From Bradyrhizobium jicamae (GTDB lineage Bacteria; Pseudomonadota; Alphaproteobacteria; Rhizobiales; Xanthobacteraceae): a DNA stretch of 64,000 bases. The translations under genes were made by a program, and so were the position numbers. The notes beneath the pieces were generated by a model. The model worked only from the letters and a program-made list of their open reading frames with translations. It did not search any database and had not been told where the DNA came from. The stretch is taken from positions 175,160 to 239,159 of the forward strand of contig NZ_JAFCKQ010000007.1 in the NCBI RefSeq assembly GCF_018130215.1, written 5' to 3'. This document shows positions 41,019 through 51,650 of this stretch, in pieces. How positions within the stretch are numbered: position 1 is the first letter of the stretch; the number at the start of each line of letters is the position of its first letter.

Positions 41019-42218
41019 TCAGAACATCAGATTATCCTTCACCAGCACCCAGCGGCCTCCCTTGACCTGCTGCACCTGGGTGATGGTGTTGGCAAGATGA
41101 TCGGTCTTGGAGAACTTGGTCGGCGGCGAGTTGAAGATGTCGAGGAACTTGTCGCCTGATTCCAGGGCATCGAGCATCTTCTGGCCGGTCAGATCCTTGC
41201 CCGCCTTCTGTGCGTAGAAGGCAAAGGTCTCTACGGCGTTGTAGCCGATGATGGCTTGGGTGTTGGCGTCGGTGCCGAACATCTTCTTGTAGTTGACGAG
41301 CCAGTCCTTGACCCTGCCCTTCGCGGTGTCCTCGTAGGGGATCTCGAAGCCTGACGCCGCATAGAGCCCCTCGACCGCTTCCTTGCCGAGTGCCGGCACT
41401 TCCAGCACGTTTGTCGGGGTGGCGCCGAGGAAGGTCACGTCCCAGCCGAGCTTCCTGGCCTCGCTCATCGCACCGATGGTCTCGCGGATGATCGTGCCGA
41501 GCACGACGAGATCGCAGCCGTCGGACTTCATCTTGGCGACCTGCGCCGAGAAGTCGGAGGCGCCGCGCTTGTAGCTCGTGATCGAGGCCGGCTGTATCTT
41601 CATCGCCGCGAGCTGCTGGTTGAAGCCGTCGAGCACGTTTTTCCCGTACTCATCGTCCTGGTGCATGATGCAGGGCTTCTTGAAGTTCTTCCAGTCCATC
41701 ATGTATTTGAGCGCGGCGCGCGTGCTCTCGACATAGGGCAGCAGGTTGTTGAACTTCAGCCGTTCCTGCGGCTTGTTCGGATCGAACTTGAAGGTGAATT
41801 CGGCCGCTGTCAGCGGAAACAGCTGCAGCACGCCGGCGTCGAACAGGATGTCCTGCGCGGCGAGCACCGTCGGCGAGCCCATCGGGCCAATCATCGCAAA
41901 GACCTTGTCGCGCTCGACCATCTTCTGGGTGGCCAGCACGGCGCGCTTGGGATCGTAGCCACTGTCCTCGAGAATCATCTTGATCTTGCGGCCGTTGATG
42001 CCGCCGCTGGCATTGATCTCCTCGACCGCCATCTTCATGCCGTTGGACACCGGAACGCCCCAGACCTTGATCGGGCCCGAGAGATCCTGGTGCGTCCCGA
42101 TCACGATCTCGGTCGGCGAGACGCCTTCATTGGTGACCTTGGTCTGGGCTGCGGCCGGCAGACAGGTCAGCGCCAGCGCGCTGACCGCAAGGCCCAGCGC
42201 ATTCAGCAATTTCGACAT
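41019..42218 (-). CDS. Branched-chain amino acid-type ABC solute-binding protein
   Basis: 399 residues from ATG 42218 with an excellent GGAGGAG. A signal peptide (LNALGLAVSALALTCLPAAAQ) precedes the type I periplasmic binding fold: IVIGTHQDLSGPIKVWGVPVSNGMKMAVEEINASGGINGRKIKMILEDSGYDPKRAVLATQKMVERDKVFAMIGPMGSPTVLA. It is the Leu/Ile/Val-binding class, which also binds aromatic and other carboxylates. It belongs to the set of ABC genes above it (47892 down to 44311) separated by the acyl-CoA synthetase, all on one strand, so the transported molecule is probably activated with CoA right after entry. Confidence 0.92.
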   Translation of the reverse strand: MSKLLNALGLAVSALALTCLPAAAQTKVTNEGVSPTEIVIGTHQDLSGPIKVWGVPVSNGMKMAVEEINASGGINGRKIKMILEDSGYDPKRAVLATQKMVERDKVFAMIGPMGSPTVLAAQDILFDAGVLQLFPLTAAEFTFKFDPNKPQERLKFNNLLPYVESTRAALKYMMDWKNFKKPCIMHQDDEYGKNVLDGFNQQLAAMKIQPASITSYKRGASDFSAQVAKMKSDGCDLVVLGTIIRETIGAMSEARKLGWDVTFLGATPTNVLEVPALGKEAVEGLYAASGFEIPYEDTAKGRVKDWLVNYKKMFGTDANTQAIIGYNAVETFAFYAQKAGKDLTGQKMLDALESGDKFLDIFNSPPTKFSKTDHLANTITQVQQVKGGRWVLVKDNLMF

Positions 42219-42301
42219 TGCAGTCTCCTCCTTCATTGGCCCGTGTTGAGCGAAGGGTTGGGCCCTCGTCAGCCCTACGCCGTTTGTCCTCGATTCCTCG
42301 T

Positions 42302-42350
42302 GAGCATGATCTTGCCGGAAAGCCGCCTCGCGCCGTTCCGGATCATGCTC
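42302..42350. repeat. Palindromic repeat GAGCATGATC...GATCATGCTC
   Basis: 10-bp perfect arms enclose 29 bases (CTTGCCGGAAAG...TTCCG, itself partly symmetric). This arm sequence is a very common intergenic repeat in Bradyrhizobium-type genomes. It lies in the gap between the synthetase and the binding-protein gene and touches the synthetase stop codon. Confidence 0.7.
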
Positions 42351-44188
42351 TAGGCGACCGCGCGCTCGCCATACATGGCGTCGATCTCGGTCGCGTAGCG
42401 CTTGTTCACGAAGCTGCGCTTCAGCTTCATGGTCGGCGTCAGCTCCTCGTCCTCCGGGGTGAGCTGGCGCTCGATCAGGTAGAACCGCTTGATGGTCTCG
42501 ACGCGCGCGAAATTGGCGTTGACCGTCTCGATTTCGCGGTGGATCAGGTCCTGGATCTCGCGGGCGCGGCACAGGCTTGCATAGTTGGTGAAGGGGATGT
42601 CGTGGTCCTGGGCGAATTTCTCGACATTCTCCTGGTCGATCATGATCAGGCAGGTGAGATAGGGCCGTTTGTCGCCGATCACGACCGCGTCCGAAACATA
42701 CGGCGAGAACTTGAGCTGGTTCTCGATCTCCGACGGCGTGACGTTCTTGCCGCCCGAGGTGATGATGATGTCCTTCATCCGGTCGGTGATCTTCACATAG
42801 CCTTCATTGTCGATCGAGCCGACGTCGCCGGTGTGCAGCCAGCCCTTGGCGTCGATGGTCTCGGCGGTCTTCTCCGGCTGGTTGAGATAGCCCATGAACA
42901 GGAAGTCGCCCTTGATCAGGATTTCGCCCTTCGGGCAGATCATCACCTCGCCCCACGGCGCGGCCTTGCCGACCGAGCCGAGCTTGATGCGGTCGGACGG
43001 CATCAGGGTGGCGACGCCGCAATTCTCGGTCTGGCCGTAGACCTCGCGCATGTCGATGCCGAGCGCGAGATACCAGCGGATCAGGTCCGGCGCGATCGGC
43101 GCAGCGCCGGTGAAGGCGATCCGGCAGCGGTCGAGCCCGAGCATGCGGCGGATGTTGCGGAACACCAGCCAGTAGGCGGCGCGGTTCATCAGCCGCAGCG
43201 ACAGCGGCGGCGTCTCGCCCTCCAGCCGGCATTCGGTCATGCGATGACCGACCGCCAGTGCGCGGCGGTACATCCAGTTCTGGAACGGAGTTGCATCCTT
43301 CAGCGCGATGGTGATGCCCGAATAGAACTTCTCCCAGATCCGCGGCACGGCGAGGAACGCGGTCGGCTGCACCTCGCGCAGATTGTCCGGCACCGTCTCC
43401 GGACTTTCGGCGAAGTTCATCACCGAGCCGAGTGCGAGCGAGATGTAGTAGCCGCCGACCCGTTCGGCGACGTGGCAGAGCGGCAGGAACACCAGCCGCT
43501 CCTCGCTGTCGGTCGAGGGGAAGAGATCGTTGGCATGGCGCATCTGGTGCGTCACGCTGCGGTTGGAGTGCATCGCGCCCTTGGGCGGTCCAGTCGTTCC
43601 CGACGTATAGACCAGGATCGCAAGATCGGACGCTGTGCGGCTGCCGGTCATCTCGTCCCACAGCGGCTCGTTCCCCGACGCGTGATTGCGGCCGATCGCC
43701 ATGAATTCGGCAAGCGACAGCACCATCGGATCGGAGAAGCCGCTCAGGCCCTCCATGTCGAACACGACGATCTTCTCGAGCGTCGGGCAGCGCGCGCGGC
43801 AGGCCAGTACCTTATCGAGCTGTTCCTCGTCCTCGACAAAGACGATCCTGGTGCGGGAATCGTTGAGGAGATACTCGACCTGCGCCGACGAGTCGGTCGG
43901 GTAGATGCCGGACGACACGCCGCCGGCGCACAGGATGCCCATGTCGGCATAAACCCACTCCGGCACCGCATTGGCGATGATCGAGGCGACATCGCCGGGG
44001 CTGAAGCCGGTGGCATGCAAGGCGAAGGCGATGTCCTTGGATATCTGCAGCCATTCTCGCCAGCTGGTCGGCTGCCAGATGCCGAACGTCTTCTCGCGGA
44101 TCGCGGGCCTGTCGCCCCGCGTCTCCACCGCCTTCAGAAAGCTCCTCGCAATCGTGTCGGCGACTGTCAGCACCGCCGGTCTTGCCAT
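42350..44188 (-). CDS. AMP-dependent long-chain/aryl acyl-CoA synthetase
   Basis: 612 residues of the ANL superfamily. The P-loop-like motif ILVYTSGTTGPPKGAMHSNRS is intact, then VYGQTENCG (adenine pocket), GWLHTGDVGSIDNEGYVKITDRMKDIIITSGGKNVTPSEIE (hinge and core region) and a C-terminal LTPTMKLKRSFV with the adenylation Lys. It joins a carboxylic acid to CoA using ATP. The N-terminal layout is that of FAA1/FadD15-type enzymes. GAGGAGGAG precedes the ATG. Its place between an importer's ATPases and binding protein suggests that the transported acid is its substrate. Confidence 0.92.
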   Translation of the reverse strand: MARPAVLTVADTIARSFLKAVETRGDRPAIREKTFGIWQPTSWREWLQISKDIAFALHATGFSPGDVASIIANAVPEWVYADMGILCAGGVSSGIYPTDSSAQVEYLLNDSRTRIVFVEDEEQLDKVLACRARCPTLEKIVVFDMEGLSGFSDPMVLSLAEFMAIGRNHASGNEPLWDEMTGSRTASDLAILVYTSGTTGPPKGAMHSNRSVTHQMRHANDLFPSTDSEERLVFLPLCHVAERVGGYYISLALGSVMNFAESPETVPDNLREVQPTAFLAVPRIWEKFYSGITIALKDATPFQNWMYRRALAVGHRMTECRLEGETPPLSLRLMNRAAYWLVFRNIRRMLGLDRCRIAFTGAAPIAPDLIRWYLALGIDMREVYGQTENCGVATLMPSDRIKLGSVGKAAPWGEVMICPKGEILIKGDFLFMGYLNQPEKTAETIDAKGWLHTGDVGSIDNEGYVKITDRMKDIIITSGGKNVTPSEIENQLKFSPYVSDAVVIGDKRPYLTCLIMIDQENVEKFAQDHDIPFTNYASLCRAREIQDLIHREIETVNANFARVETIKRFYLIERQLTPEDEELTPTMKLKRSFVNKRYATEIDAMYGERAVA

Positions 44189-44310
44189 GCGCGCCTCCTC
44201 CTCTGCCGCCTGTCTCCCGTGCCGGTCCCCGCCGGTCTTGTTCGCGAAACAGGCCTGAAATCTAGCTCCAAGTCCCTCTCAACGCCAAATCTCCCGGGCA
44301 CCAGGTCTTC

Positions 44311-45090
<780 letters not shown>

Positions 45091-45100
45091 GGCATCACCC

Positions 45101-45859
45101 TCATGCGCCGAGATAGGCTGCGACGACGTCGGGATGGTGCTGCACCTCGGACGGCGAGCCCATCGCCAGCACGCGGCCGTAATTCAGCGCGATCACGCGG
45201 TCGGAGACGCGGTTGACCAATGTCATGTCGTGCTCGACCATCAGCACGGTGATGCCGAGCTCGCTCTTCATGTCGCGGATCCAGAACGACATGTCGTCGG
45301 TCTCTTCGACATTGAGCCCCGATGACGGCTCGTCCAGCAGGATCAGCTTCGGCTCCGAGCACAGCGCACGCGCGAGTTCGATCACCTTGCGCACGCCGTA
45401 GGGCAGGCCCGAGATCAGCTTGTCGCGGTAGGGCTCCAGATCGAGGAACTCGATCACCTGCTCGACCCTGCGGCGATGTGCCTTCTCGGTGGCGCGCACG
45501 CTCGGCAGGAACAGCAATTCCTGCCAGAGCTGCGTGGTGGAATGGCGATGGCGGCCGACCAGGAGGTTGCTCAGCACGGTCGCATTCTCGAACAGCTCGA
45601 TGTTCTGGAAGGTGCGAGCGATGCCGAGCCTTGCGATATCGTAGGCCGGCTGTCGCGTGATGTCCTGATCCTCGAAGAAGATCCTGCCCGAGGTCGGCGG
45701 ATAGATGCGCGAGATCAGGTTGAAGATCGAGCTCTTCCCGGCGCCGTTGGGCCCGATGATCGACAGGATCTCGCCCTTCTCGACCGCGAAGCTGACGGCA
45801 TCGACCGCTTTCAGGCCGCCGAAATGCAGGGACAGGTTCTCTGCGCGGAAATAGCTCAT
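45101..45859 (-). CDS. Branched-chain-type ABC importer ATPase (LivG-like)
   Basis: 252 residues. Walker A GPNGAGKSSIFNLISR, the LivG-type IARTFQNIELFENATVLSNLLVGRH, signature LPYGVRKVIELARALCSEPKLILLDEPSSGLN (the LSGGQ loop is replaced by LPYGV, as in this subfamily), and H-loop VEHDM. It overlaps the LivM-like permease gene by ATGA. With LivF it hydrolyses ATP for import. Confidence 0.93.
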   Translation of the reverse strand: MSYFRAENLSLHFGGLKAVDAVSFAVEKGEILSIIGPNGAGKSSIFNLISRIYPPTSGRIFFEDQDITRQPAYDIARLGIARTFQNIELFENATVLSNLLVGRHRHSTTQLWQELLFLPSVRATEKAHRRRVEQVIEFLDLEPYRDKLISGLPYGVRKVIELARALCSEPKLILLDEPSSGLNVEETDDMSFWIRDMKSELGITVLMVEHDMTLVNRVSDRVIALNYGRVLAMGSPSEVQHHPDVVAAYLGA

Positions 45860-47007
45860 CGGTTCCGCTCCGACTTCACATAGATCTTCTGCCGCTTGAA
45901 GGTCGCGCGCTTGTAGAGCGGGAACAGCTGAAAGAACAGCTTGATCTTGAGCCAGCGGCCGTAGAGTCCGAGCGGCTCGAACAGCACGAACACCACGATG
46001 ATCACGCCATAGATCGCGCCCTTCAGCCCGTTCGCCGACGCAAACGCCGCGACCGCGTCCTGAATGTGCCCGGCGCGCACCTCGCCGGCGCCGAACGTCG
46101 CGGCGATGCCCGATATCACGCCGGGCATGTCGTCCTTCAGATAGGTCAGGAACGGGTCGATCATCACCAGGAAGATCGCGCCCAGCACCGCGCCGTGCAG
46201 GCTGAAGATGCCGCCGATCAGGATCACGATGATGAACTCGATCGAGAGCTGCAGCGTGAACATCTCCGGCGAGATGAAGGACATCTTGTGCGCGAACAGC
46301 ACTCCGGCAAGGCCGGTGATGCCGGCCGATATCGCGAACGACTTCACCTTGTAGAGCGAGACGTTGATGCCCATGCTGCGCGCCGCGGTCTCGCTGTCGC
46401 GGATCGCGACGAAGGCACGCCCGGTCGGCGAGCGCAGCAGATTGAGGGTGCCGACGATGGTCAGCACCAGCACCGCAAGACAGAGATAATAGAAGGTCGG
46501 ACCATCGCGCGAGATGGTGGCGCCGAGCAGCTGGATGGTCTTGACCCGCATCCCCTCATTGCCGTTGGTCACGCTCTCCCAGCGCGCCATGATCTCCTCG
46601 ACGATGAAGGCAAAGGAGATCGTCGCGATCACGAGATAGATGCCTTGCAGCCGCAGCGCCGGAAAGCCGACCAGCGCGCCGACCACGCCGGTCAGGAGCC
46701 CCGCCGCGAGGAAATAGACCGGAAACGGCACATTGAACTGCTGCAGATAGGCCGCAGTGTAGGCGCCGATCGCAAGGAAAGCGGCGTGACCGAGTGACGC
46801 CTGCCCGGTGAAGCCGGTCAGGATCATCAGCCCGACGCCGACGGTTGCATAGATGCAGACGAAGACGAGCTGGCTCATCAGATAGCTCGACAGCACGTAG
46901 GGCGCGATCACGAGCGCCGCCAGCAGCAGGCCATATGAAGTGACGTAGCCCGAATGCGGGAACAGCCTGATGTCGTCCTGGTAGTCGGTCTTGAAGAGAA
47001 ACCGCAT
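45856..47007 (-). CDS. Branched-chain-type ABC importer permease (LivM-like)
   Basis: 383 residues with about ten membrane helices. LMILTGFTGQASLGHAAFLAIGAYTAAYL is the family signature, and RAFVAIRDSETAARSMGINVSLYKVKSFAISAGITGLAGVLFAHKMSFISPEMFTLQLSIEFIIVILIGGI holds the EAA-like coupling region. The C-terminus extends into a basic cytoplasmic tail (WLKIKLFFQLFPLYKRATFKRQKIYVKSERNR), longer than in classical LivM. It lies 9 bp after the LivH-like gene and overlaps LivG-like by 4 bases. Confidence 0.93.
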   Translation of the reverse strand: MRFLFKTDYQDDIRLFPHSGYVTSYGLLLAALVIAPYVLSSYLMSQLVFVCIYATVGVGLMILTGFTGQASLGHAAFLAIGAYTAAYLQQFNVPFPVYFLAAGLLTGVVGALVGFPALRLQGIYLVIATISFAFIVEEIMARWESVTNGNEGMRVKTIQLLGATISRDGPTFYYLCLAVLVLTIVGTLNLLRSPTGRAFVAIRDSETAARSMGINVSLYKVKSFAISAGITGLAGVLFAHKMSFISPEMFTLQLSIEFIIVILIGGIFSLHGAVLGAIFLVMIDPFLTYLKDDMPGVISGIAATFGAGEVRAGHIQDAVAAFASANGLKGAIYGVIIVVFVLFEPLGLYGRWLKIKLFFQLFPLYKRATFKRQKIYVKSERNR

Positions 47008-47016
47008 GTGTCCTCC

Positions 47017-47892
47017 TCAAACCTTCTTGCGTGCGTGCAGGCCGAACAGGCCCTCGGGCTTCAGCAGCAGGACCGCGAGCAGCACGATGTAGGGCGCGAC
47101 ATCCTTCCATCCCTGCGGCAGGTAGAAGCCGGCCATGCTCTCGATCACGCCGATCAAGACGCCGCCGACCACGGCGCCGGGGATCGAGCCGAAGCCGCCG
47201 AGGACGGCGGCCGGAAACGCCTTCAGCCCCAGCACGAGCCCCACGTTGGAATGGATGAAGGTGATCGGCGCCAGCAGCACGCCGGCGCAGGTCGCCACCG
47301 CCGCCGAGATCGCCCAGACGATCGACACCACCCGCTTGACCGGAATGCCCATGTAGTAGGCAGCCAGCATGTTCTCGGAACTGGCGCGCATCGCGGTGCC
47401 GAGCGTGGTGCGGTTGAAGAACAGGTAGAGCAGCGCGCACAGGATGATGGTCGCCGCGATCACCGACAGCTTGTCATAGGCCAGCACCAGATTGCCGATC
47501 CGCAGGACACCCTGGCTGAACGGCGTCTCGATCTTGAAATCGTCGGTGCCCCAGATCATGCCGGCGACCGAGCGCAGGAAATAGCCGAGCCCGATCGTCG
47601 CCATGATGATCGAGAATTGCGGATAGCCGAGGATCGGCCGCACCACGATCCGCTCGGCCAGCATGCCGAACAGCGCCATGCAGATGACCGCGCCGGCAAA
47701 GCCGACCCAGTAGTTCAGTCCGAGGATGCCGACGAAAGTGAAGGCGAAGAAGCCGCCCAGCATCATCAAATCGCCTTGCGCGAAATTGACGACCTCGGTT
47801 GCCTTGTAAACGAGCACGAACCCAAGCGCGATCAGGCCGTAAACGCAGCCAAGCGCAACGCCGCTGACGAGTTGCTGAACAAAGTCCAGCAT
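47017..47892 (-). CDS. Branched-chain-type ABC importer permease (LivH-like)
   Basis: 291 residues from ATG 47892 with GGGGAGGGA upstream; the much longer open frame before it is not coding. MLDFVQQLVSGVALGCVYGLIALGFVLVYKATEVVNFAQGDLMMLGGFFAF is the LivH N-terminus, and TTLGTAMRASSENMLAAYYMGIPVKRVVSIVWAISAA is the coupling loop. It is the first gene of the operon livH-livM-livG-livF-synthetase-binding protein. Its promoter is expected in the 297-bp divergent spacer before the exporter genes (47893-48189). Confidence 0.93.
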   Translation of the reverse strand: MLDFVQQLVSGVALGCVYGLIALGFVLVYKATEVVNFAQGDLMMLGGFFAFTFVGILGLNYWVGFAGAVICMALFGMLAERIVVRPILGYPQFSIIMATIGLGYFLRSVAGMIWGTDDFKIETPFSQGVLRIGNLVLAYDKLSVIAATIILCALLYLFFNRTTLGTAMRASSENMLAAYYMGIPVKRVVSIVWAISAAVATCAGVLLAPITFIHSNVGLVLGLKAFPAAVLGGFGSIPGAVVGGVLIGVIESMAGFYLPQGWKDVAPYIVLLAVLLLKPEGLFGLHARKKV

Positions 47893-48189
47893 CGTTCCCT
47901 CCCCGATGCACCGGCAATTCCTGCCGATCGCCTTGGTGCATCCCGCCTTCGCGCCCTTGTGCCGCAAGCACTGAAAGCCGCCTATGTCCGGGGGCCGATT
48001 GAGCCAAAAGGCCCGATCCGTGTCAACAAACCGCCGGCCGGCCCGCATTATCACAATTGGGGAGAAATCCGGCAGCACGGACTATTACGGATATCGTCTC
48101 CGATTTGGCCAGCGCGATTCATTGTGCCGAAACAGTTTCTGCCCCACACTGCGCAACCGAAGAGCGCAATCCGGGATCATCACGCCATC

Positions 48190-48942
48190 ATGACATCGGG
48201 GCTGTCCGCACTCGAGGTGCGAGGGTTAACGAAGCGTTTTGACCGCCCGGCGGTCGACGCGCTCGATCTCACGGTGCGTGTCGGCGAGTTCTACGCGCTG
48301 CTCGGCCCCAACGGCGCAGGCAAGACCACCACCTTGCGCATGGTGGCGGGTCTGCTGCGGCCCGATGCCGGCTCGGTGTCGATCCTCGGCATCGACGCGC
48401 TGACCGATCCGGTCGCCGCCAAGCAGGTGGTGGCCTGGGTCTCGGACGAGCCGATGATTTACGACAAGCTGACCCCGCTGGAGTACCTTGAGTTCGTCGC
48501 CGGGCTCTGGGGCGTCGATCCCCGCGTCTCCGAAGGCTCGGCGCACGACCTTCTGGTGTCGCTGGGGCTCGAGGCGCATCTCAACGAGCGCTGCGAGGGC
48601 TTTTCCAAGGGCATGCGCCAGAAGGTGGCGCTCGCCGGCGCGCTGGTGCATGAGCCGCGGCTGATCATTCTCGACGAACCGCTGACCGGCCTCGATGCGC
48701 TGTCGGCGCGTCACGTCAAGGGACTGCTGCAGGAGCGCGCGCGCGCCGGCTGCACCGTGATCATGACCACGCATATCCTCGAAGTCGCCGAGCGCATGGC
48801 CGACCGGATCGGCGTGATCGCCGCCGGAAAGCTGATCGCCGAGGGCACGCTCGCCGAGTTGCGTCAGCAGAACGGACGCAACGACACCAGCCTCGAGGAC
48901 ATGTTCATCGCGCTGGTCGACACCGAGGCGGCCGCCGCGTGA
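48190..48942 (+). CDS. ABC exporter ATPase
   Basis: 250 residues from ATG 48190. Walker A GPNGAGKTTTLRMVAGLL, signature FSKGMRQKVALAGALVHEPRLIILDEPLTGLD and H-loop MTTHILEVAERMADRIGVIAAGKLIAEGTL are those of the ABC-2-type exporter group (YxlF/BcrA-like). It has no transmembrane part. It overlaps the permease gene by GTGA, so the two subunits are made in equal amount. The substrate, perhaps a lipid or drug-like compound, is unknown. The start was preferred because the frame upstream is long but lacks any domain. Confidence 0.9.
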   Translation: MTSGLSALEVRGLTKRFDRPAVDALDLTVRVGEFYALLGPNGAGKTTTLRMVAGLLRPDAGSVSILGIDALTDPVAAKQVVAWVSDEPMIYDKLTPLEYLEFVAGLWGVDPRVSEGSAHDLLVSLGLEAHLNERCEGFSKGMRQKVALAGALVHEPRLIILDEPLTGLDALSARHVKGLLQERARAGCTVIMTTHILEVAERMADRIGVIAAGKLIAEGTLAELRQQNGRNDTSLEDMFIALVDTEAAAA

Positions 48943-50459
48943 GTTCCGCAGGCCACCTCTCCTGGTTCGTTCGCCACGAATTCCGCCTCGCCTGGCGTGA
49001 ATGGCTGGCGATGATGACCGGCGGCCGGCGCCGCCGCAACCGTGCAGTGATCGGGCTGTTGATCGCCGCCGCGATCCTGCATCTGCCGGCCTATGCCGTG
49101 GTCGGCCGCTTCGCCGATTTGCGCTTCCCGCTCGATCCGTCATCGCTGATCGTGCTGTCAGCGACGATCTTCCTGTCCTGGGCCCTGATGCTGTCGCAGG
49201 CGATCGAATCCGTGACACGGGTGTTCTATGCCCGCGCCGATCTCGACCTGATCATGTCGTCGCCGGTGAAGCTCACCAACATCTTCTCGGTGCGGATCGC
49301 CGCGATCGCGCTCTCGGTGACGAGCATGGCGCTGCTGCTCTCGACGCCGTTCGTCGACGTGCTGGTCATCCTCGGCGGGGCACGCTGGCTCGCCGGCTAC
49401 GGCGTCGTGGTCGCGATCGGCCTGTCGGCCGCGGCGGTCGCGATCGCCATCACCGTGTTCCTGTTCCGCCTGATCGGCCCGAGCCGGACGCGGCTGGCAG
49501 CACAGATCGTCTCCGCCGTCATCGGCGCCGGCTTCGTGATCGCGCTGCAGATCGTCGCCATCCTCTCCTACGGCACGCTGTCGCGCTTCGCCGTGCTCAA
49601 CTCTGCCACCGCGGCGCACCTCGCTCCCGGTCCGAACAGCCTGGTCTGGTGGCCGGCCCGCGCGGCGCTTGGTGATCTCGAAGTGATGCTGCTGCTCGTC
49701 GCCGGCGGGCTCGTGATGCTTGGCATGGTGATGGCGGTGTTCGCGCCACGGTTCGCCGACACCGTGGTGAGCGTCGCGGCCAATCCGGCTGCCACCATCC
49801 GCAGCCGCACCCGCGCATTCCGCATCGGCTCGCGCCAGCAGGCACTGCGCTGGAAGGAATTCCTGCTGCTGCGTCGCGACCCGTGGCTATTGTCGCAGAG
49901 CCTGATGCAGATGCTCTATCTGGTGCCGCCGGCGCTGATGCTGTGGCGGAGCTTCTCCGGCTCCTCGACCGCCATCGTGCTTATCACGCCCGTCATCGTG
50001 ATGGCGGCGGGTCAATTGGCCGGCGGCCTGGCCTGGCTGACGATCTCGGGCGAGGACGCCGCCGATTTGGTGGCGACCGCCCCGCTGCCGCCATCGCGCG
50101 TGATCCGTGCCAAGATCGAGGTGGTGCTGATCGCGATCGCCGCCATCTTCACGCCATTGATCACGGCACTGGCGTTCGCCTCGCTCCGGCAGGCCGTGGT
50201 GACGGCGATTGCGGTGGTCATAGCGACCGCATCCGCCGCAGCGGTCCAGCTCTGGTTCCGAGCGCAGGCCAAGCGCAGCCAGTTCCGCCGCCGCCAGACC
50301 TCGTCACGTGTCGCGACCTTCGCGGAGGCCTTCTGCTCGATCGGCTGGGCCGCGACCGCGGCACTGGCGTTGACGATCCCGGGCGCCGCCATCGCCAGCG
50401 GCATCCTGACCACGATGACACTGGCCACAGCCTGGAAGATCAGCCCGAAGAAGGCGTGA
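48939..50459 (+). CDS. ABC exporter permease, large multi-helix subunit
   Basis: 506 residues starting with GTG at 48939. About twelve hydrophobic helices form two similar halves, with a short basic loop RTRAFRIGSRQQALRWKEFLLLRRDP between them and FVRHEFRLAWREWLAMMTGGRRRRNRAV at the N-terminus, typical of a full-length ABC permease encoded as one chain. No ATPase motif is present; it relies on the gene upstream. Relatives are annotated as putative exporter permeases (ABC-2 superfamily). Function in this organism unknown. Confidence 0.85.
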   Translation: MSSAGHLSWFVRHEFRLAWREWLAMMTGGRRRRNRAVIGLLIAAAILHLPAYAVVGRFADLRFPLDPSSLIVLSATIFLSWALMLSQAIESVTRVFYARADLDLIMSSPVKLTNIFSVRIAAIALSVTSMALLLSTPFVDVLVILGGARWLAGYGVVVAIGLSAAAVAIAITVFLFRLIGPSRTRLAAQIVSAVIGAGFVIALQIVAILSYGTLSRFAVLNSATAAHLAPGPNSLVWWPARAALGDLEVMLLLVAGGLVMLGMVMAVFAPRFADTVVSVAANPAATIRSRTRAFRIGSRQQALRWKEFLLLRRDPWLLSQSLMQMLYLVPPALMLWRSFSGSSTAIVLITPVIVMAAGQLAGGLAWLTISGEDAADLVATAPLPPSRVIRAKIEVVLIAIAAIFTPLITALAFASLRQAVVTAIAVVIATASAAAVQLWFRAQAKRSQFRRRQTSSRVATFAEAFCSIGWAATAALALTIPGAAIASGILTTMTLATAWKISPKKA

Positions 50460-50536
50460 GCTTACGCCCTCATCATGTGACGGCTGCATCGGCCTGCGAT
50501 CAGGCGACGCTTGCGATCGACCGGATCAGGCACCCA

Positions 50537-51511
50537 TCAGGCCCTGATCAGTTCCATCACGGCCGCAGCAAAGGCTTCCGGTGCTTCCTGCGGCAGATTG
50601 TGACCGGCGTGCGGGATCACCCGATACGCCCGGCGAGCGCTGTACTTCGCCGCGGTGGCGACGCCGTCGGTGGCGGCCGTGACGCCATCGTCGCCTCCGT
50701 CGAGCACGATGGTGGGGACCTCGATCACCGGCAATGCGGCCAGCCTTCGCTGCAACTCGGCATATTGCGGATCGCCCTCGGCAACGCCGAAGCGGTGGCG
50801 ATAGCTGTGGATCACCACGTCGACATAATCCGGGTTGTCGAATGCGATGGCGCTGCGCTCGAAGCAGGAATTGTCGAATTGCCAGCCCGGCGACCATTGC
50901 GACCACAATAATCTGGCGATCCCGCGCCGGTTGGCGGCAAGCCCGGCGCGGCCGCGCTCGAGCTGGAAATAATACTGGTACCAGAGCGGCACCTCGCGCT
51001 CCGGCCGCGCCGGCACCATCGCGTTCGCGATGTCCTGGATCATGTAACCGTTGCTGCAGACGAGCCCGATGCAGCGCTCCGGCCAGAGCGCCGCACCGAT
51101 CGAAGCCGCGCGGCCGCCCCAATCGTAGCCGGCGAACACCGCGCGTTGGATGCCGAGCGCATCCATCAGCGCCATCATGTCGGCGCCGACGGCGGCCTGT
51201 TCGCCGGAGCGCAGGGTGCTCTTGTCGCGGAACCTGGTGAGGCCATAGCCGCGCAGATAGGGCACGATGACACGGCAGCCTTGCGCCGCCAGGTCGGGCG
51301 CGACGTCGACAAAGGAATGGATGTCATAGGGAAAGCCATGCATCAGCATGACGACCGGACCGCTGGCGGGACCCGCCTCGTAATAGGCGATGTTGAGCAC
51401 GCCGGCGTCGACGTGACGCAGCGGTTCCAGCCGCTTCGTCGAAGGCGCGCGCGTCGCTGAGGCAGTTTCGGTCACGGCCGGCTCCCCTGATGTCGATGGC
51501 TTGTGCGGCAT
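50537..51511 (-). CDS. Alpha/beta hydrolase with Asp nucleophile (epoxide hydrolase/dehalogenase-like)
   Basis: 324 residues from ATG 51511 (GAGGCG before). MLMHGFPYDIHSFVDVAPDLAAQGCRVIVPYLRGYG is the oxyanion-hole HGFP strand. The nucleophile elbow is GYDWGGRAA, so the nucleophile is Asp rather than Ser, as in epoxide hydrolases and haloalkane or haloacetate dehalogenases. The third-residue His is in HAGHNLPQEAPEAF. The natural substrate cannot be told; epoxide hydrolase is the most common assignment. The Pro/Thr-rich first 35 residues are not conserved. Convergent with the exporter permease and divergent from the metallo-hydrolase gene. Confidence 0.85.
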   Translation of the reverse strand: MPHKPSTSGEPAVTETASATRAPSTKRLEPLRHVDAGVLNIAYYEAGPASGPVVMLMHGFPYDIHSFVDVAPDLAAQGCRVIVPYLRGYGLTRFRDKSTLRSGEQAAVGADMMALMDALGIQRAVFAGYDWGGRAASIGAALWPERCIGLVCSNGYMIQDIANAMVPARPEREVPLWYQYYFQLERGRAGLAANRRGIARLLWSQWSPGWQFDNSCFERSAIAFDNPDYVDVVIHSYRHRFGVAEGDPQYAELQRRLAALPVIEVPTIVLDGGDDGVTAATDGVATAAKYSARRAYRVIPHAGHNLPQEAPEAFAAAVMELIRA

Positions 51512-51650
51512 GGTAACGCCTCTCGGCGGAATAATCGCCGATATCGTGTTGCAGGGCACGCCATGGAGCGATGCGCCGGCGTCATCATGACGGGAGCCTC
51601 GATCGGCGATAATCTTCCGGCCGCGGACGTCGTGACGGACGGAACATGCC

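Noticed and set aside
46954..48189. Long plus-strand open frame upstream of the ABC exporter ATPase.
   Set aside because: The text is antisense to the LivH/LivM genes and has no domain; the ATPase fold starts at 48190.
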